DNA of 64,000 bases from RYN-230 sp963834705 (GTDB taxonomy: Bacteria; Actinomycetota; Actinomycetes; Streptosporangiales; Streptosporangiaceae), in contig CAWICV010000004.1 of the NCBI GenBank assembly GCA_963834705.1, positions 228,071-292,070 on the forward strand, written 5' to 3'. A model generated the notes under the pieces. The model was not told where the DNA came from and did not search any database. It saw nothing but the letters and a program-made list of their open reading frames with translations. Position numbers and translations under genes: made by a program. Of the stretch, positions 50,144-58,185 are shown one piece after another. How positions within the stretch are numbered: the stretch's first letter is position 1; each line of letters begins with the position of its first letter.

Positions 50144-50202
50144 ACCCAGGCCGACAGGATCCGGCATGGGCTGAGCCTCGACGCGTCTGCGGGCAGTGAG
50201 AC
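50144..50202. repeat. 59-bp direct repeat, copy 1 (copy 2 at 51363-51421)
   Basis: Starts ACCCAGGCCGACAGGATCCG and ends GGGCAGTGAGAC; the second copy at 51363-51421 is identical along its length as far as I can read. The pair flanks the pentapeptide/DinB gene. Copy 1 follows tRNA scar A directly, copy 2 follows a degraded GAGCCAACTCAG. Confidence 0.9.
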
Positions 50203-50350
50203 CCGACTTGGCTCAATTAGTGCACACCTGAACGGGTGTGGATGCGGTCGAGGGCGTTATGCAAGCCGGGCAATGGGTGCAGGAGCGGCCGGTGGTGTGG
50301 GCGAACTTCCCGGTCGGCCTGGCCTTGGCTTCCAGCTGGCGGTTGATCGT

Positions 50351-51187
50351 CTAGCTGGCTTCCAGCGCGGCCAGGTCGCGGACCGCGAACCGGTAGTGCT
50401 CGATCTCCTCGTCCATCACCACGGCCAGGCAGTCGATCACTGACCGCTCCTCGTCCGGGTAACCGGGAGCAGGCGAGAGCTGGCATAGCCGTCTCAGGTC
50501 GGCGTCGGTCAGGCCGGCCACGATGCGCCGCATCACGGCCATCCGGTCGGCGCGGGCGGCCAGGACCTCGTCGTAGCTGGGCTGCGCGGTCAGGTTGATG
50601 CCCAGCGCCGCGGCGTCCGCCGCCGGATACCAGCTCTGCGGCAGGCCGAGCGGGTGGTAGGGCATCGGCTCATCCAGCACCGTCCGGTTGGCCCAAGCAT
50701 CGGTGATCCAAACCAGATGACGCAGGGTTTGCGCGAATGACCACTCCTCGTTGACCTGCTGATCCACCGCTGCTGCAGGCAGCCGCCCGGCCCGCTCAGT
50801 TGCCTGCGCCCACAGCCGCTCGATGGTGTCCCAGATCGCGCGGACGTCACCGGCCGTCTCGCCATCGCGGAATTGCACGCGCTCGGGGTGCCGCCGGTCC
50901 AGCTCGGCGCTGACGAAATCGGTCACGTCAACGCCGTTGACCGTGACATTGCGGAGGTGCCCGGAGATGCTCACGTTCACCAGCCAGCAGTCCCGGATCG
51001 TGACGCCGGTCATGTCACAGTCGGTGAACCGGGCGCCACGCAGGTCCGCGACCTCGAACCTAGCCCCCCGGAACTGCTCGCTGCCGCCGCCTTCACCGGC
51101 ATAGAACCGGTGCGGCCCGAACTGCGCTTCCGTCAGGTCATCGGGGGAAGCGGGCGCCGGGCCGTCCGGATCGTTGGTTGCTGTCAT
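50351..51187 (-). CDS. Pentapeptide-repeat plus DinB-domain protein
   Basis: 278 residues from ATG 51187. FRGARFEVADLRGARFTDCD and MTGVTIRDCWLVNVSISGHL form a short pentapeptide solenoid (residues about 38-90). The C-terminal DinB four-helix domain has NEEWSFAQTLRHLVWITDAW and VVMDEEIEHYRFAVRDL with the His metal ligands. This fusion recurs in actinobacteria with unknown function. Enclosed by the 59-bp direct repeats. Confidence 0.85.
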   Translation of the reverse strand: MTATNDPDGPAPASPDDLTEAQFGPHRFYAGEGGGSEQFRGARFEVADLRGARFTDCDMTGVTIRDCWLVNVSISGHLRNVTVNGVDVTDFVSAELDRRHPERVQFRDGETAGDVRAIWDTIERLWAQATERAGRLPAAAVDQQVNEEWSFAQTLRHLVWITDAWANRTVLDEPMPYHPLGLPQSWYPAADAAALGINLTAQPSYDEVLAARADRMAVMRRIVAGLTDADLRRLCQLSPAPGYPDEERSVIDCLAVVMDEEIEHYRFAVRDLAALEAS

Positions 51188-51445
51188 GCCCTGCAAGATA
51201 ACGCTGATCCCGGACGATCTGCTTCCGGGACTGCGGGGGACATGCTGGTGCCACACCCACTTCTGGCCTCTGGGTTAGTGCGCAGATTTACTCACTGCAG
51301 GCTGAGAACCCCCAGGTGAGCGCTGCATCCGCTGCGAGTCAGGATCGTGAGCCAACTCAGGCACCCAGGCCGACAGGATCCGGCATGGGCTGAGCCTCGA
51401 CGCGTCTGCGGGCAGTGAGACGGGCTCCGGGTTTAGCCTTGGATC

Positions 51446-51745
51446 ATGCAGATAGCGGGGACCGAGGTCAACGAACAGCGCCTGGGCAACATCTGCGACC
51501 GGTACGGGATCGCAAAACTCGAGGTCTTCGGCTCCCAGGCCCGCGGGACTGCCCGGGCCGACAGCGACATCGACGTCCTCTACACACTCCGTCCTGGGAG
51601 CAAGCTCGGCTGGGAGATCGAACAGCTCGCCGACGAGCTCAGCGACTTGTTTGGCCGCGAGGTCGATCTCATCTCGCTGCGATCGCTGCATCCACTCCTC
51701 CAGCCATCAGTCCTAGCTGAGGCTCGGCTCGTCTATGCAGCGTGA
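51446..51745 (+). CDS. mntA: MntA-type nucleotidyltransferase antitoxin
   Basis: 99 residues. GS-x10-DxD motif complete: G29-S30 and D41, D43 in FGSQARGTARADSDID. Minimal nucleotidyltransferase of the MntA/HepT systems, which silences the HEPN RNase by AMPylating its Tyr. Overlaps the toxin gene by 11 bp. Confidence 0.9.
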   Translation: MQIAGTEVNEQRLGNICDRYGIAKLEVFGSQARGTARADSDIDVLYTLRPGSKLGWEIEQLADELSDLFGREVDLISLRSLHPLLQPSVLAEARLVYAA

Positions 51746-52079
51746 TGTCCTTCTGCTCACCGAGATGATCGACGCTGCCGAGCAAGCCCAGCAGCTCGCG
51801 ACTGGGATGAGCGTTAGCCAGCTTGAGGTTGACCGCCAGCGCCGGGACGCACTGCTGTGGAATTTCACCGTACTGGGTGAAGCCGCAGGCCAATTGTCCG
51901 CCGAGATCAAGCAGCGGTTCCCGGACATTCCCTGGCAGCAGCCCGCCCGGCTGAGGAACCGAATAGTTCACGGCTACTGGTCCATCGACCTTGACGTACT
52001 CCACACCACAGCCATCAGCCAATTGCCGGCATTCACTGCTGACTTGCACAAAGTTCTCGCTGCGCTCAGCGAGGACTGA
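51735..52079 (+). CDS. hepT: HepT-type HEPN RNase toxin (DUF86)
   Basis: 114 residues. R-x4-H-x-Y motif intact: R74, H79, Y81 in RNRIVHGYW, the RNase site and AMP acceptor. LLWNFTVLGEAAGQLS and PDIPWQQPARLRNRI are typical of DUF86. Partner of the MntA-like antitoxin. Confidence 0.9.
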   Translation: MQRDVLLLTEMIDAAEQAQQLATGMSVSQLEVDRQRRDALLWNFTVLGEAAGQLSAEIKQRFPDIPWQQPARLRNRIVHGYWSIDLDVLHTTAISQLPAFTADLHKVLAALSED

Positions 52080-52285
52080 ATCCGGCGGCAGGCGCGAGTT
52101 GAGGAAATGAGCACAACGGGCCAAGTTGTCGTTGAGCATCGGGCGACAGCAGTCCCAGGTTGAGTGAAAACCTGTGATAAACGACTTATGCGGGTCCGCT
52201 TTCCTCCACAGTAATGAGCCCTGGTGCTGACGCCTCACTGGGGTAGGGAGATCGCGCGCCCCGCGAAGTGGCGAACCAGAAGTGT

Positions 52286-53193
52286 CAGTGAGCCTTTTTC
52301 ATCCTGATCTTGGGAGGGTGTCGGAAGAGGGCTGATCAGGGTGGGCGTGTCGGCTTCGGGTACGGCGAAGCCCCTGGTAGATGAAGCGATCACCACAATC
52401 CCTCATCCGCCCAGGGGCTTCGATGCTGTTCTACCGTGCCGTGCTGCCGTTGTCGCGTTCAACCTCGCCTATGTCGCGGGGGTGATCCGCCGTCACCGCA
52501 GGCAGATCGGCTCGTGCTGGCGCAAGTGCAACCCGGGCCAGCAGGCACTGCTGGTGCTGGCGCACCTGCGCAAGGGCGAGACGTTCGCGGAGCTGGCGGC
52601 CGGGTTCGGGATCGGCACGGCCACAGCCTGGCGGTATGTGAACGAGACGGTGGCCCTGCTGGCGGCCCGGGCGCCGAAGCTGCGCGGCGCGCTGCAGGCC
52701 GCGCACAAGCACGCCTATGTGGTGCTGGACGGCACCCTCATTGCGGTGGACCGGCTGGCCGCCGACCGGCCGTTCTACTCCGGCAAGCACCGCCGCCACG
52801 GCATGAACCTGCAGGTCATCGCCAGCCCAGACGGCGAGATCCTGTGGGTATCTGGCCCGCTGCCCGGCGCCGTTCATGACCTGACCGCCGCCCGGATCTG
52901 GGGCATCGTGCGGGAACTGGCCGCCGCCGGGTTAATCACCCTGGCGGACAAGGGCTACCACGGCGCCGGCGAGCCGGTGCACACGCCCTATCGCGGCCGG
53001 AACAAGCCCGCCTCCCAGAAACAGGCCAACCGTGCCCATGCCCGGCTGCGCGCTCCCGGCGAGCGCGCGAACGCCCAGCTCAAAACCTGGCGCACCTGCG
53101 CAAGCTCCGCTGCTGCCCCTGGCGCGCCGGGCAGCTCGCCAAAGCCATCCACGTCCTCCAAACCCGCGAGACCACAGGATGAAAAAGTCAGTG
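52286..53193. mobile_element. IS5-family insertion sequence
   Basis: Left end CAGTGAGCCTTTTTCATCCT (52286-) and right end CAGGATGAAAAAGTCAGTG (to 53193) form imperfect terminal repeats of about 19-21 bp. Encloses one DDE transposase gene. A target duplication cannot be fixed with certainty. It adjoins the NRPS remnant on its right. Confidence 0.75.
52341..53182 (+). pseudogene. IS5-family (DDE_Tnp_4-like) transposase, frameshifted near the C-terminus
   Basis: GTG 52341. HTH region GETFAELAAGFGIGTATAWR, then D in VVLDGTLIAVDRL, D in GAVHDLTAARIW and E in GERANAQLKTW. After KTWR the proper ending LRKLRCCPWRAGQLAKAIHV, LQTRETTG and a stop at 53182 is in the next frame; one base is missing near 53090. 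The out-of-frame ORF runs to 53282. Confidence 0.85.
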
Positions 53194-53231
53194 CGGGGAG
53201 AAGACCTCCGCACACGATGACCCAAAGGGGC

Positions 53232-53405
53232 TCAGCCCATTGGGTCCGGCAATTTCAGCCTGTCGATCTTGCCATTGGGTGACAGTGGGAACGCAGCCAG
53301 CCACACGACGGTGGCCGGGATCATGTGCGCAGGCAGGAAATCACTCAGAAACTCACGCACATCTGCGGCAGGTTGCCGCCGACCCCGGAGATAAACGATC
53401 TACGT
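53232..53405 (-). pseudogene. C-terminal end of an NRPS/AMP-ligase adenylation domain
   Basis: Reading toward lower coordinates: ADVREFLSDFLPAHMIPATV, VWLAAFPLSPNGKIDRLKLP then DPMG and a stop at 53232. NGKIDRLKLP is adenylation motif A10 with its catalytic Lys. Codons before it are lost at the IS481 end (about 53405). Gene debris between two insertion sequences. Confidence 0.75.
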
Positions 53406-53430
53406 CAGCTGCACACTGGTGGGGCCCTAT

Positions 53431-55134
53431 TGTCAAGTTCCGGTAGCTGGGCGACGTTCGGGTTCGGGTAGGTGGGCGACATAGCCGATGGCGGAGTTCT
53501 TGCGGCGGGCGCGGCCTTTGGGGTTGGCGAAGGCGCCGAGCTCGCGGCCCCGGTCGTGGCGGATCGGGTGGATCCGCAGGACCTGGCCGTCCTTTGACAG
53601 CTGGACCGACCCCGCGACGATGGTGACGTCGATGAAGGCCCGGGCCCACATCCGCCCGGCCCGGTAGGTCGTCCCGGCGAAGGTGACCGTTCCATCGTGG
53701 TTGGCGAGGCGGGTCACGCTCAGCCCGGCGGTGGCGTCGCGTTTCCTGCGGGCCACCCGGGCCCGCGGGGCGCGGTCGGCCTGGTCCTCACGCAGCCGCT
53801 GGGCGTGCGTGGCGACCACGACCCCGGCGTGCAGGATGTCCACCAGGCCGCTGGCCACCACGACCTCGACCGGCTCGCCGGCGTAGGTCGCGCCGGCGTG
53901 GTAGGAAAATCCGCCCAGGGAGATCTTCCCAGCCGCGTCCACCCACCGCGACACTCCCGCCGGGCGCTTGCCAGCCGGGTGGGCCGGTGAGGGCGGGGGC
54001 TCCGCGGCTGTGGCTGTGTCCGCGGCCAGGGACCGGTCGGCCAGGGCGAACCGCTCAGCCGGCGGCCGGCCTCCGCAGGACTGGTGCGGCCGCGCGGTGT
54101 TGTACTCCGCCACCCAGGCGTCCAGCGCATCCTGCAACTCGCCCAGGGTGGCGGACAGCCGGTCTTTGGGGGTGAAGAACTCCGCCCGCATCGTCTTGTG
54201 CACCCGCTCGATCTTCCCGGTCGTGGTCGGCGAGTACGGCGCGGTGAGAATGTGGCGGATCCCGTTATCAGCACAGATGCGGTCGAACATCACCGGGCCC
54301 GGGCCCTGCCCGAAGCGCGCAGTAAAAACCTTGCCATTGTCGGTGAGGATCTGATCCGGGATCCCGTGCCGGGCCAGCGCTTCGGCCAGCGCCTGGCACA
54401 CCGGACGGGCAGTGGCCCGCAGCACTGCCCTGGCGCAGACGAGGAACCGGGAATGGTCATCGATCCCGGTCACGATCTTCACTTCCTGCCCGTCGGCCAG
54501 GAACACCCGGCCCATCACGTCCATCTGCCACAGCTCCATCGCCCGGCCCCGCTCCCAGCACCGGTAATCCTCCCGGCGGCGCTTGCGTTTCTTCGCCTCC
54601 ACCAGCCCATGGCGGACCAGCGCCCGGTAGATGCCCGAGCGGCCCGGCAACGGCTGGCGGCCCTCCCGCTCCAGCTCCCAGCGGATCCGCGACGGGCCCC
54701 GCGACGGGTGCATCCGCCGGATCCACAGCACCCGGGCCTCGATCACCGGCGGCATCTGATGCGGACAGGTCACCGGCCGCGACGACCGGTCCGCCAGGGC
54801 GCCCAAGCCGCCCTGATTGGCATACCGGGCCAGCCACTCATGGACTGTCTGCCGGGCAACCCCTCCCTGCGGGCCACACGACGGTTCCCTCGTCCAGGAC
54901 TTCCAGCACGGCCCGGTACCGCTGTTCCACGACGCCCAGCTCCACCAGCACACCCGGCCCCCCTCCATTGTGACAGCTGATCGCAGGCAAACGCCCAGGC
55001 AGCCCAAAACGGGGGAAATAACCGGAGTGTCGCCCACCTACCGGAACTACTGTCGCCCACCTACCGGAACCGCGTCCGCAACCTGTCGCCCAGGAACCGG
55101 AACCGATGTGTCCAGCATCTACCGGGACCGCACA
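53431..55134. mobile_element. IS481-type insertion sequence with multiple end repeats and 15-bp target duplication
   Basis: Ends TGTCAAGTTCCGGTAG and, inverted, TGTGCGGTCCCGGTAG match at most positions. CTGGTGGGGCCCTAT flanks both sides (53416-53430 and 55135-55149). Left end has two, right end four, iterations of GTTCCGGTAGGTGGGCGACA-like sites, presumably transposase-binding. Inserted beside tRNA scar B. Confidence 0.85.
53433..54968 (-). CDS. IS481-type DDE transposase with disturbed N-terminus
   Basis: About 510 residues in one frame. HTH remains from RQTVHEWLARYANQGGLGAL; rve integrase core D in ELWQMDVMGRVF, D in DQILTDNGKVFT and E in PTTTGKIERVHKTM. A C-terminal Mu-like beta domain (GGFSYHAGATYAGEPVEVVV) binds DNA. 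The first about 45 residues (VELGVVEQRYRAVLEVLDEG) are in another frame and two small indels near 54860-54890 separate them, so the protein may not be made intact. Confidence 0.8.
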   Translation of the reverse strand: MEGGRVCWWSWASWNSGTGPCWKSWTREPSCGPQGGVARQTVHEWLARYANQGGLGALADRSSRPVTCPHQMPPVIEARVLWIRRMHPSRGPSRIRWELEREGRQPLPGRSGIYRALVRHGLVEAKKRKRRREDYRCWERGRAMELWQMDVMGRVFLADGQEVKIVTGIDDHSRFLVCARAVLRATARPVCQALAEALARHGIPDQILTDNGKVFTARFGQGPGPVMFDRICADNGIRHILTAPYSPTTTGKIERVHKTMRAEFFTPKDRLSATLGELQDALDAWVAEYNTARPHQSCGGRPPAERFALADRSLAADTATAAEPPPSPAHPAGKRPAGVSRWVDAAGKISLGGFSYHAGATYAGEPVEVVVASGLVDILHAGVVVATHAQRLREDQADRAPRARVARRKRDATAGLSVTRLANHDGTVTFAGTTYRAGRMWARAFIDVTIVAGSVQLSKDGQVLRIHPIRHDRGRELGAFANPKGRARRKNSAIGYVAHLPEPERRPATGT

Positions 55135-55183
55135 CTGGTGGGGCCCTATCCTGCTGCCGCCCCGCTACCACAAATGATCAAAA

Positions 55184-55213
55184 AGGCCTGACCGCCTTCC
55201 GGCGATCAGGCCT
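55184..55213 (-). terminator. tRNA terminator next to tRNA scar B
   Basis: AGGCCTGA pairs with TCAGGCCT, with an inner CGCC/GGCG stem, preceded on the plus strand by AAAA (U-tract on the minus strand). Lies just after the CCA of the tRNA fragment. Confidence 0.75.
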
Positions 55214-55229
55214 CTGAACTGCACTTACT

Positions 55230-55276
55230 TGGTAGCGGGGGCGGGATTTGAACCCGCGACCTCTGGGTTATGAGCC
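55230..55276 (-). pseudogene. 3'-half tRNA-Met (CAU) scar, copy B
   Basis: GGCTCATAACCCAGAGGTC, T-arm GCGGGTTCAAATCCCGC and CCCCGCTACCA on the minus strand form the anticodon arm to the CCA end. The sequence beyond the anticodon stem is unrelated to a D-arm, so this is a half tRNA. Together with copy A it marks attachment scars. Confidence 0.85.
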
Positions 55277-55415
55277 AAGATGGCAGTGTTCAACCCGAGG
55301 TGGCACTCCACGGGCACCGCCGACACTTTCGGCAGTTCGGCGCCTCAACCTGGCTGGGGCCGCGACACCAAGGGCGTGTTTGACGATGGGCAACCGGACC
55401 GCCCACCATGGATAC

Positions 55416-55646
55416 ATGGACCTAGCGCGGATTACGGTAGACCACCAGATCATGGGCGGCGTTCCCTGCGTGACCGGTACCCGTATCCCGGTCGCCACGG
55501 TCGTCGGCCTGGTGGCCAACGGGCTCACCATCGACGACATCGTTGCCGAATACCCGCAGCTAACCCCAGCCGACGTGCAGGCGTGCCTGCAGTACGCAGC
55601 ACGCGCCGTCGATGAACGCGAGCTTCCAGTCCGGCTCACCGCGTGA
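55416..55646 (+). CDS. DUF433 antitoxin
   Basis: 76 residues from ATG 55416. ITVDHQIMGGVPCVTGTRIP, VATVVGLVANGLTIDDIVAE and YPQLTPADVQACLQYAA are the complete DUF433 winged-helix-like fold. Overlaps the DUF5615 start by 4 nt. Confidence 0.9.
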   Translation: MDLARITVDHQIMGGVPCVTGTRIPVATVVGLVANGLTIDDIVAEYPQLTPADVQACLQYAARAVDERELPVRLTA

Positions 55647-56017
55647 GATTCCTGATCGATGAGTGCCTGCCGCCCCTGATGGCGGAATTGCTACGCGACG
55701 CAGGCCACGACTGTGCGCATGTCTACGAACTCGGCTTGGGCGGCCAGCCCGATGAACAGGTCATGGCCTTGGCCAACCGCGAGAACCGGATCCTAGTGTC
55801 CGCCGACACCGACTTTGGGGAACTGCTCGCGAACGCACCCATGCTAGCCCCGAGCGTCATCCTGCTCCGGCGCGCCGACAAACGCGCCCGATCCCTCGCC
55901 GCAGTCGTTCTCGCGAACCTCGAACAGATCGCCGACGATCTCGCCGCAGGCGCCCTGATTGTGATCAGCGACACTCGCATCCGCGCGCGGCGACTTCCGA
56001 TGAAGCAGGCTGACTGA
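55643..56017 (+). CDS. DUF5615 PIN-like toxin
   Basis: 124 residues, GTG. MRFLIDECLPPLMAELLRDA GHDC, RILVSADTDFGELLANAP and SVILLRRADKRARSLAAVVL are canonical for DUF5615, with D6, E7 and D-x-D as putative catalytic acids. Homologous fragment at 44569; distant relative at 47844. Confidence 0.9.
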   Translation: MRFLIDECLPPLMAELLRDAGHDCAHVYELGLGGQPDEQVMALANRENRILVSADTDFGELLANAPMLAPSVILLRRADKRARSLAAVVLANLEQIADDLAAGALIVISDTRIRARRLPMKQAD

Positions 56018-56293
56018 GGAATCACTCGGCATTCAGCCTGACGACCCAGCCACCTGACCCATGGCATGCCCTCCGGCTGCCCACCCAAGGCGAGGACCCT
56101 GGCGAATGATCATCCATGATGCCTCCAGCACCGTGCGCCTCAGCTTCAACTATTCAGATGGGGCGAACGAGTGTGGCGAGGAGCAATGCTTGAGACCTGT
56201 GGATCGACCGGGAAGGGGTGTACCTTCCCGGTGACCGTGTCGAGTCTCAGGCAATGACCGGCGTTGGCGCGCCGGCCGGGAAGGTACAACCCG
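56018..56293. other. Intergenic, probable left end of an IS256-type element
   Basis: 276 bp with no gene. GGAAGGGGTGTACCTTCCCG at about 56200 and a second CCGGGAAGGTACAACC near 56276 suggest the left end of the IS256 element whose transposase start follows. Confidence 0.4.
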
Positions 56294-57109
56294 ATGCTCA
56301 CCGTAGTCTCTGGGGAGGGTTCTGGCCACGAGGGCGGGAAGAAGGATGGGCCGCCGTCGCTGATCGATGAGATCGTCCGTGAAGGTGCCCGGCGGATGCT
56401 GGCCGAGGCGCTGCAAGCGGAGGTCGATGGGTATATTGCCCGGTTCGCTGACGAGCGGGATGACAACGGCCGCCGCCTGGTGGTGCGCAACGGCTATCAC
56501 CAGCCACGGGAGATCCTCACCAGCGCCGGCGCGGTCGAGGTGACGGTGCCGCGGGTCAATGACAAGCGCACCGACCCGGACACGGGTGAGCGGCGGCGGT
56601 TTTCCTCGGCGATCGTGCCGCCGTGGGCGCGCAAGACCCCGACCGTTCACGGGATCCCGCGCGGCACGGTCGTTCCAACCGCCGCCGACACCTTCATCGC
56701 CGAAAACCAAAATATCAATGAAACGCCGTTGCACGAGCCGACCTGCCGAACAGGCTGTGTCCTGTCCGGGGACGCCACCGCCATCCTCGAACACATGACC
56801 TGGTTGACCTGGACCGGCACCGTCGCGGTGGGCACCGGGATGGAGCACCTTGAAGACTGCATCCCCGACTGCGCCGGAGGCGGCCAGTACCTCGTGCCCG
56901 TCGTCGTCACATTCAGCCATCCGGTGAAAGAATGCACGGGCCAGTACGGAAGCGGGAACACCGCGCTGGGCGGAACCCGATGGTTCTGGTCCCAGGCATC
57001 CTTCAACTATCCACAGGGCTTGCCAAAGCCCCTCCAAGGCGCCAACGCACCCCAAAATCCCTGGGTGTTCACGGCCCTCATCGACCAGGCCAAGCAAGGC
57101 TGCGGCTGA
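56294..57109 (+). CDS. Chimeric ORF: IS256 transposase N-terminus joined in frame to a secreted-protein C-terminus
   Basis: 271 residues. The first about 115, SLIDEIVREGARRMLAEALQ, EVDGYIARFADERDDNGRRL and VVRNGYHQPREILTSAGAVE, are the start of a Mutator/IS256 transposase, ending near RRRFSSAIVPPWARKTP. From about residue 118 it is unlike transposases: MTWLTWTGTVAVGTGMEHLE DCIPDC, YLVPVVVTFSHPV and WFWSQASFNYPQGLP match the ends of exported actinobacterial proteins with paired cysteines. The DDE residues are missing. A deletion joined two genes in frame; a functional product is unlikely. Confidence 0.75.
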   Translation: MLTVVSGEGSGHEGGKKDGPPSLIDEIVREGARRMLAEALQAEVDGYIARFADERDDNGRRLVVRNGYHQPREILTSAGAVEVTVPRVNDKRTDPDTGERRRFSSAIVPPWARKTPTVHGIPRGTVVPTAADTFIAENQNINETPLHEPTCRTGCVLSGDATAILEHMTWLTWTGTVAVGTGMEHLEDCIPDCAGGGQYLVPVVVTFSHPVKECTGQYGSGNTALGGTRWFWSQASFNYPQGLPKPLQGANAPQNPWVFTALIDQAKQGCG

Positions 57110-57297
57110 TGCGCTCCGCCCGCAGATACCTAAAACCCGTTCTGCCTCGCGGCAGAAGTGGATATGCCCACAGCCCAGGGGACAGTCTGCTCTCCCGTCG
57201 GCGGCCTGAAAGAGGCAGGCGGGCTTCAGCATTGGCGTCGCTTAGGGCGAAACGTGCCGATCCCGTACGCGCTTTCGCGTGACGAGCACGAACAATT

Positions 57298-58185
57298 ATG
57301 TTTTTGATCATGACGAAGGCGTTATCGATCCGTAGGGGGCAATCGTTGGTCCAGAGGCAGAGAGCTGGTAAGAGCTCCAAGCACGAATCCGTCACGATAA
57401 CCGCTGCGCGCATCGGAGGCCGATACGTTCTCGCGGCAACACTGATTGGGGCTCTCATTACAGTCGCTTTCACCACCAACGGCTTCGGATTGTTGGACCG
57501 GCATTCGCGGCAGCCAACCAAGGTACATGGATTGCCGGTCAGAATTGATTCAGTTACCTTGGATGCGGCTAACAGGCCGACGCTCAGTTTCGCTTTTGCC
57601 AAGCCCCTCGTTGTCTCGTCGGCACAGTTGGCAGTTCTTAACAGCTTGTCACCGAATGATCCTCAGTACAATTCGTGGTTTATATCACATGGCGGCGTCG
57701 TCCCGTTGGAGGATTATGTAAAACTGGTCGTAGAAGGCAATCGGCCTTATCCGGTACGTATCATCTACATGCATGTTAACGCAAAGTGCACTCAGCCTCT
57801 GCGCGGAACGTACTTCCTTAATTCACCCGCAGGTGGCCCTGGTGGAAATCTGGATTTCCAATTCAACCTAGATAGGCCCGTGCCGACCCCTCAGCTTCAG
57901 TACGTACGAGGCGACTACTTCAAGACCCACACTGTTGTCCTGAGGAAGGGCGAGTTGACGACATTCGAAATAGGAAGTTGGACCGAACGCCACTACTGCT
58001 CTTACACTCTCCAGATGTCGGTAGTAGATGGCGATAAGACTCTGCTGGAGAACGTAAGCTATCATGGTCACCCTTTCCAGGTGACCGCTCTCGCCCCTCG
58101 TTATAGAGTGCTTTATATTGGCGGGAGACTTCCTGGGCAAACGGCTCCGTTCGTCCGTCAAAATCCTGCAAGGTTCGGGTCCTAG
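57298..58185 (+). CDS. Membrane-anchored exported protein of low GC content
   Basis: 295 residues. One membrane span (about residues 45-62, YVLAATLIGALITVAFTTNG) and a C-terminal outside domain with YPVRIIYMHVNAKCTQPLRG and ERHYCSYTLQMSVVDGDKTL (two Cys). Codons include many A/T-ending triplets, and base composition is far below the neighbours, suggesting recent transfer. The IS701 element sits at the stop codon (the stop TAG is part of the CTAG target). Function unknown. Confidence 0.7.
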   Translation: MFLIMTKALSIRRGQSLVQRQRAGKSSKHESVTITAARIGGRYVLAATLIGALITVAFTTNGFGLLDRHSRQPTKVHGLPVRIDSVTLDAANRPTLSFAFAKPLVVSSAQLAVLNSLSPNDPQYNSWFISHGGVVPLEDYVKLVVEGNRPYPVRIIYMHVNAKCTQPLRGTYFLNSPAGGPGGNLDFQFNLDRPVPTPQLQYVRGDYFKTHTVVLRKGELTTFEIGSWTERHYCSYTLQMSVVDGDKTLLENVSYHGHPFQVTALAPRYRVLYIGGRLPGQTAPFVRQNPARFGS

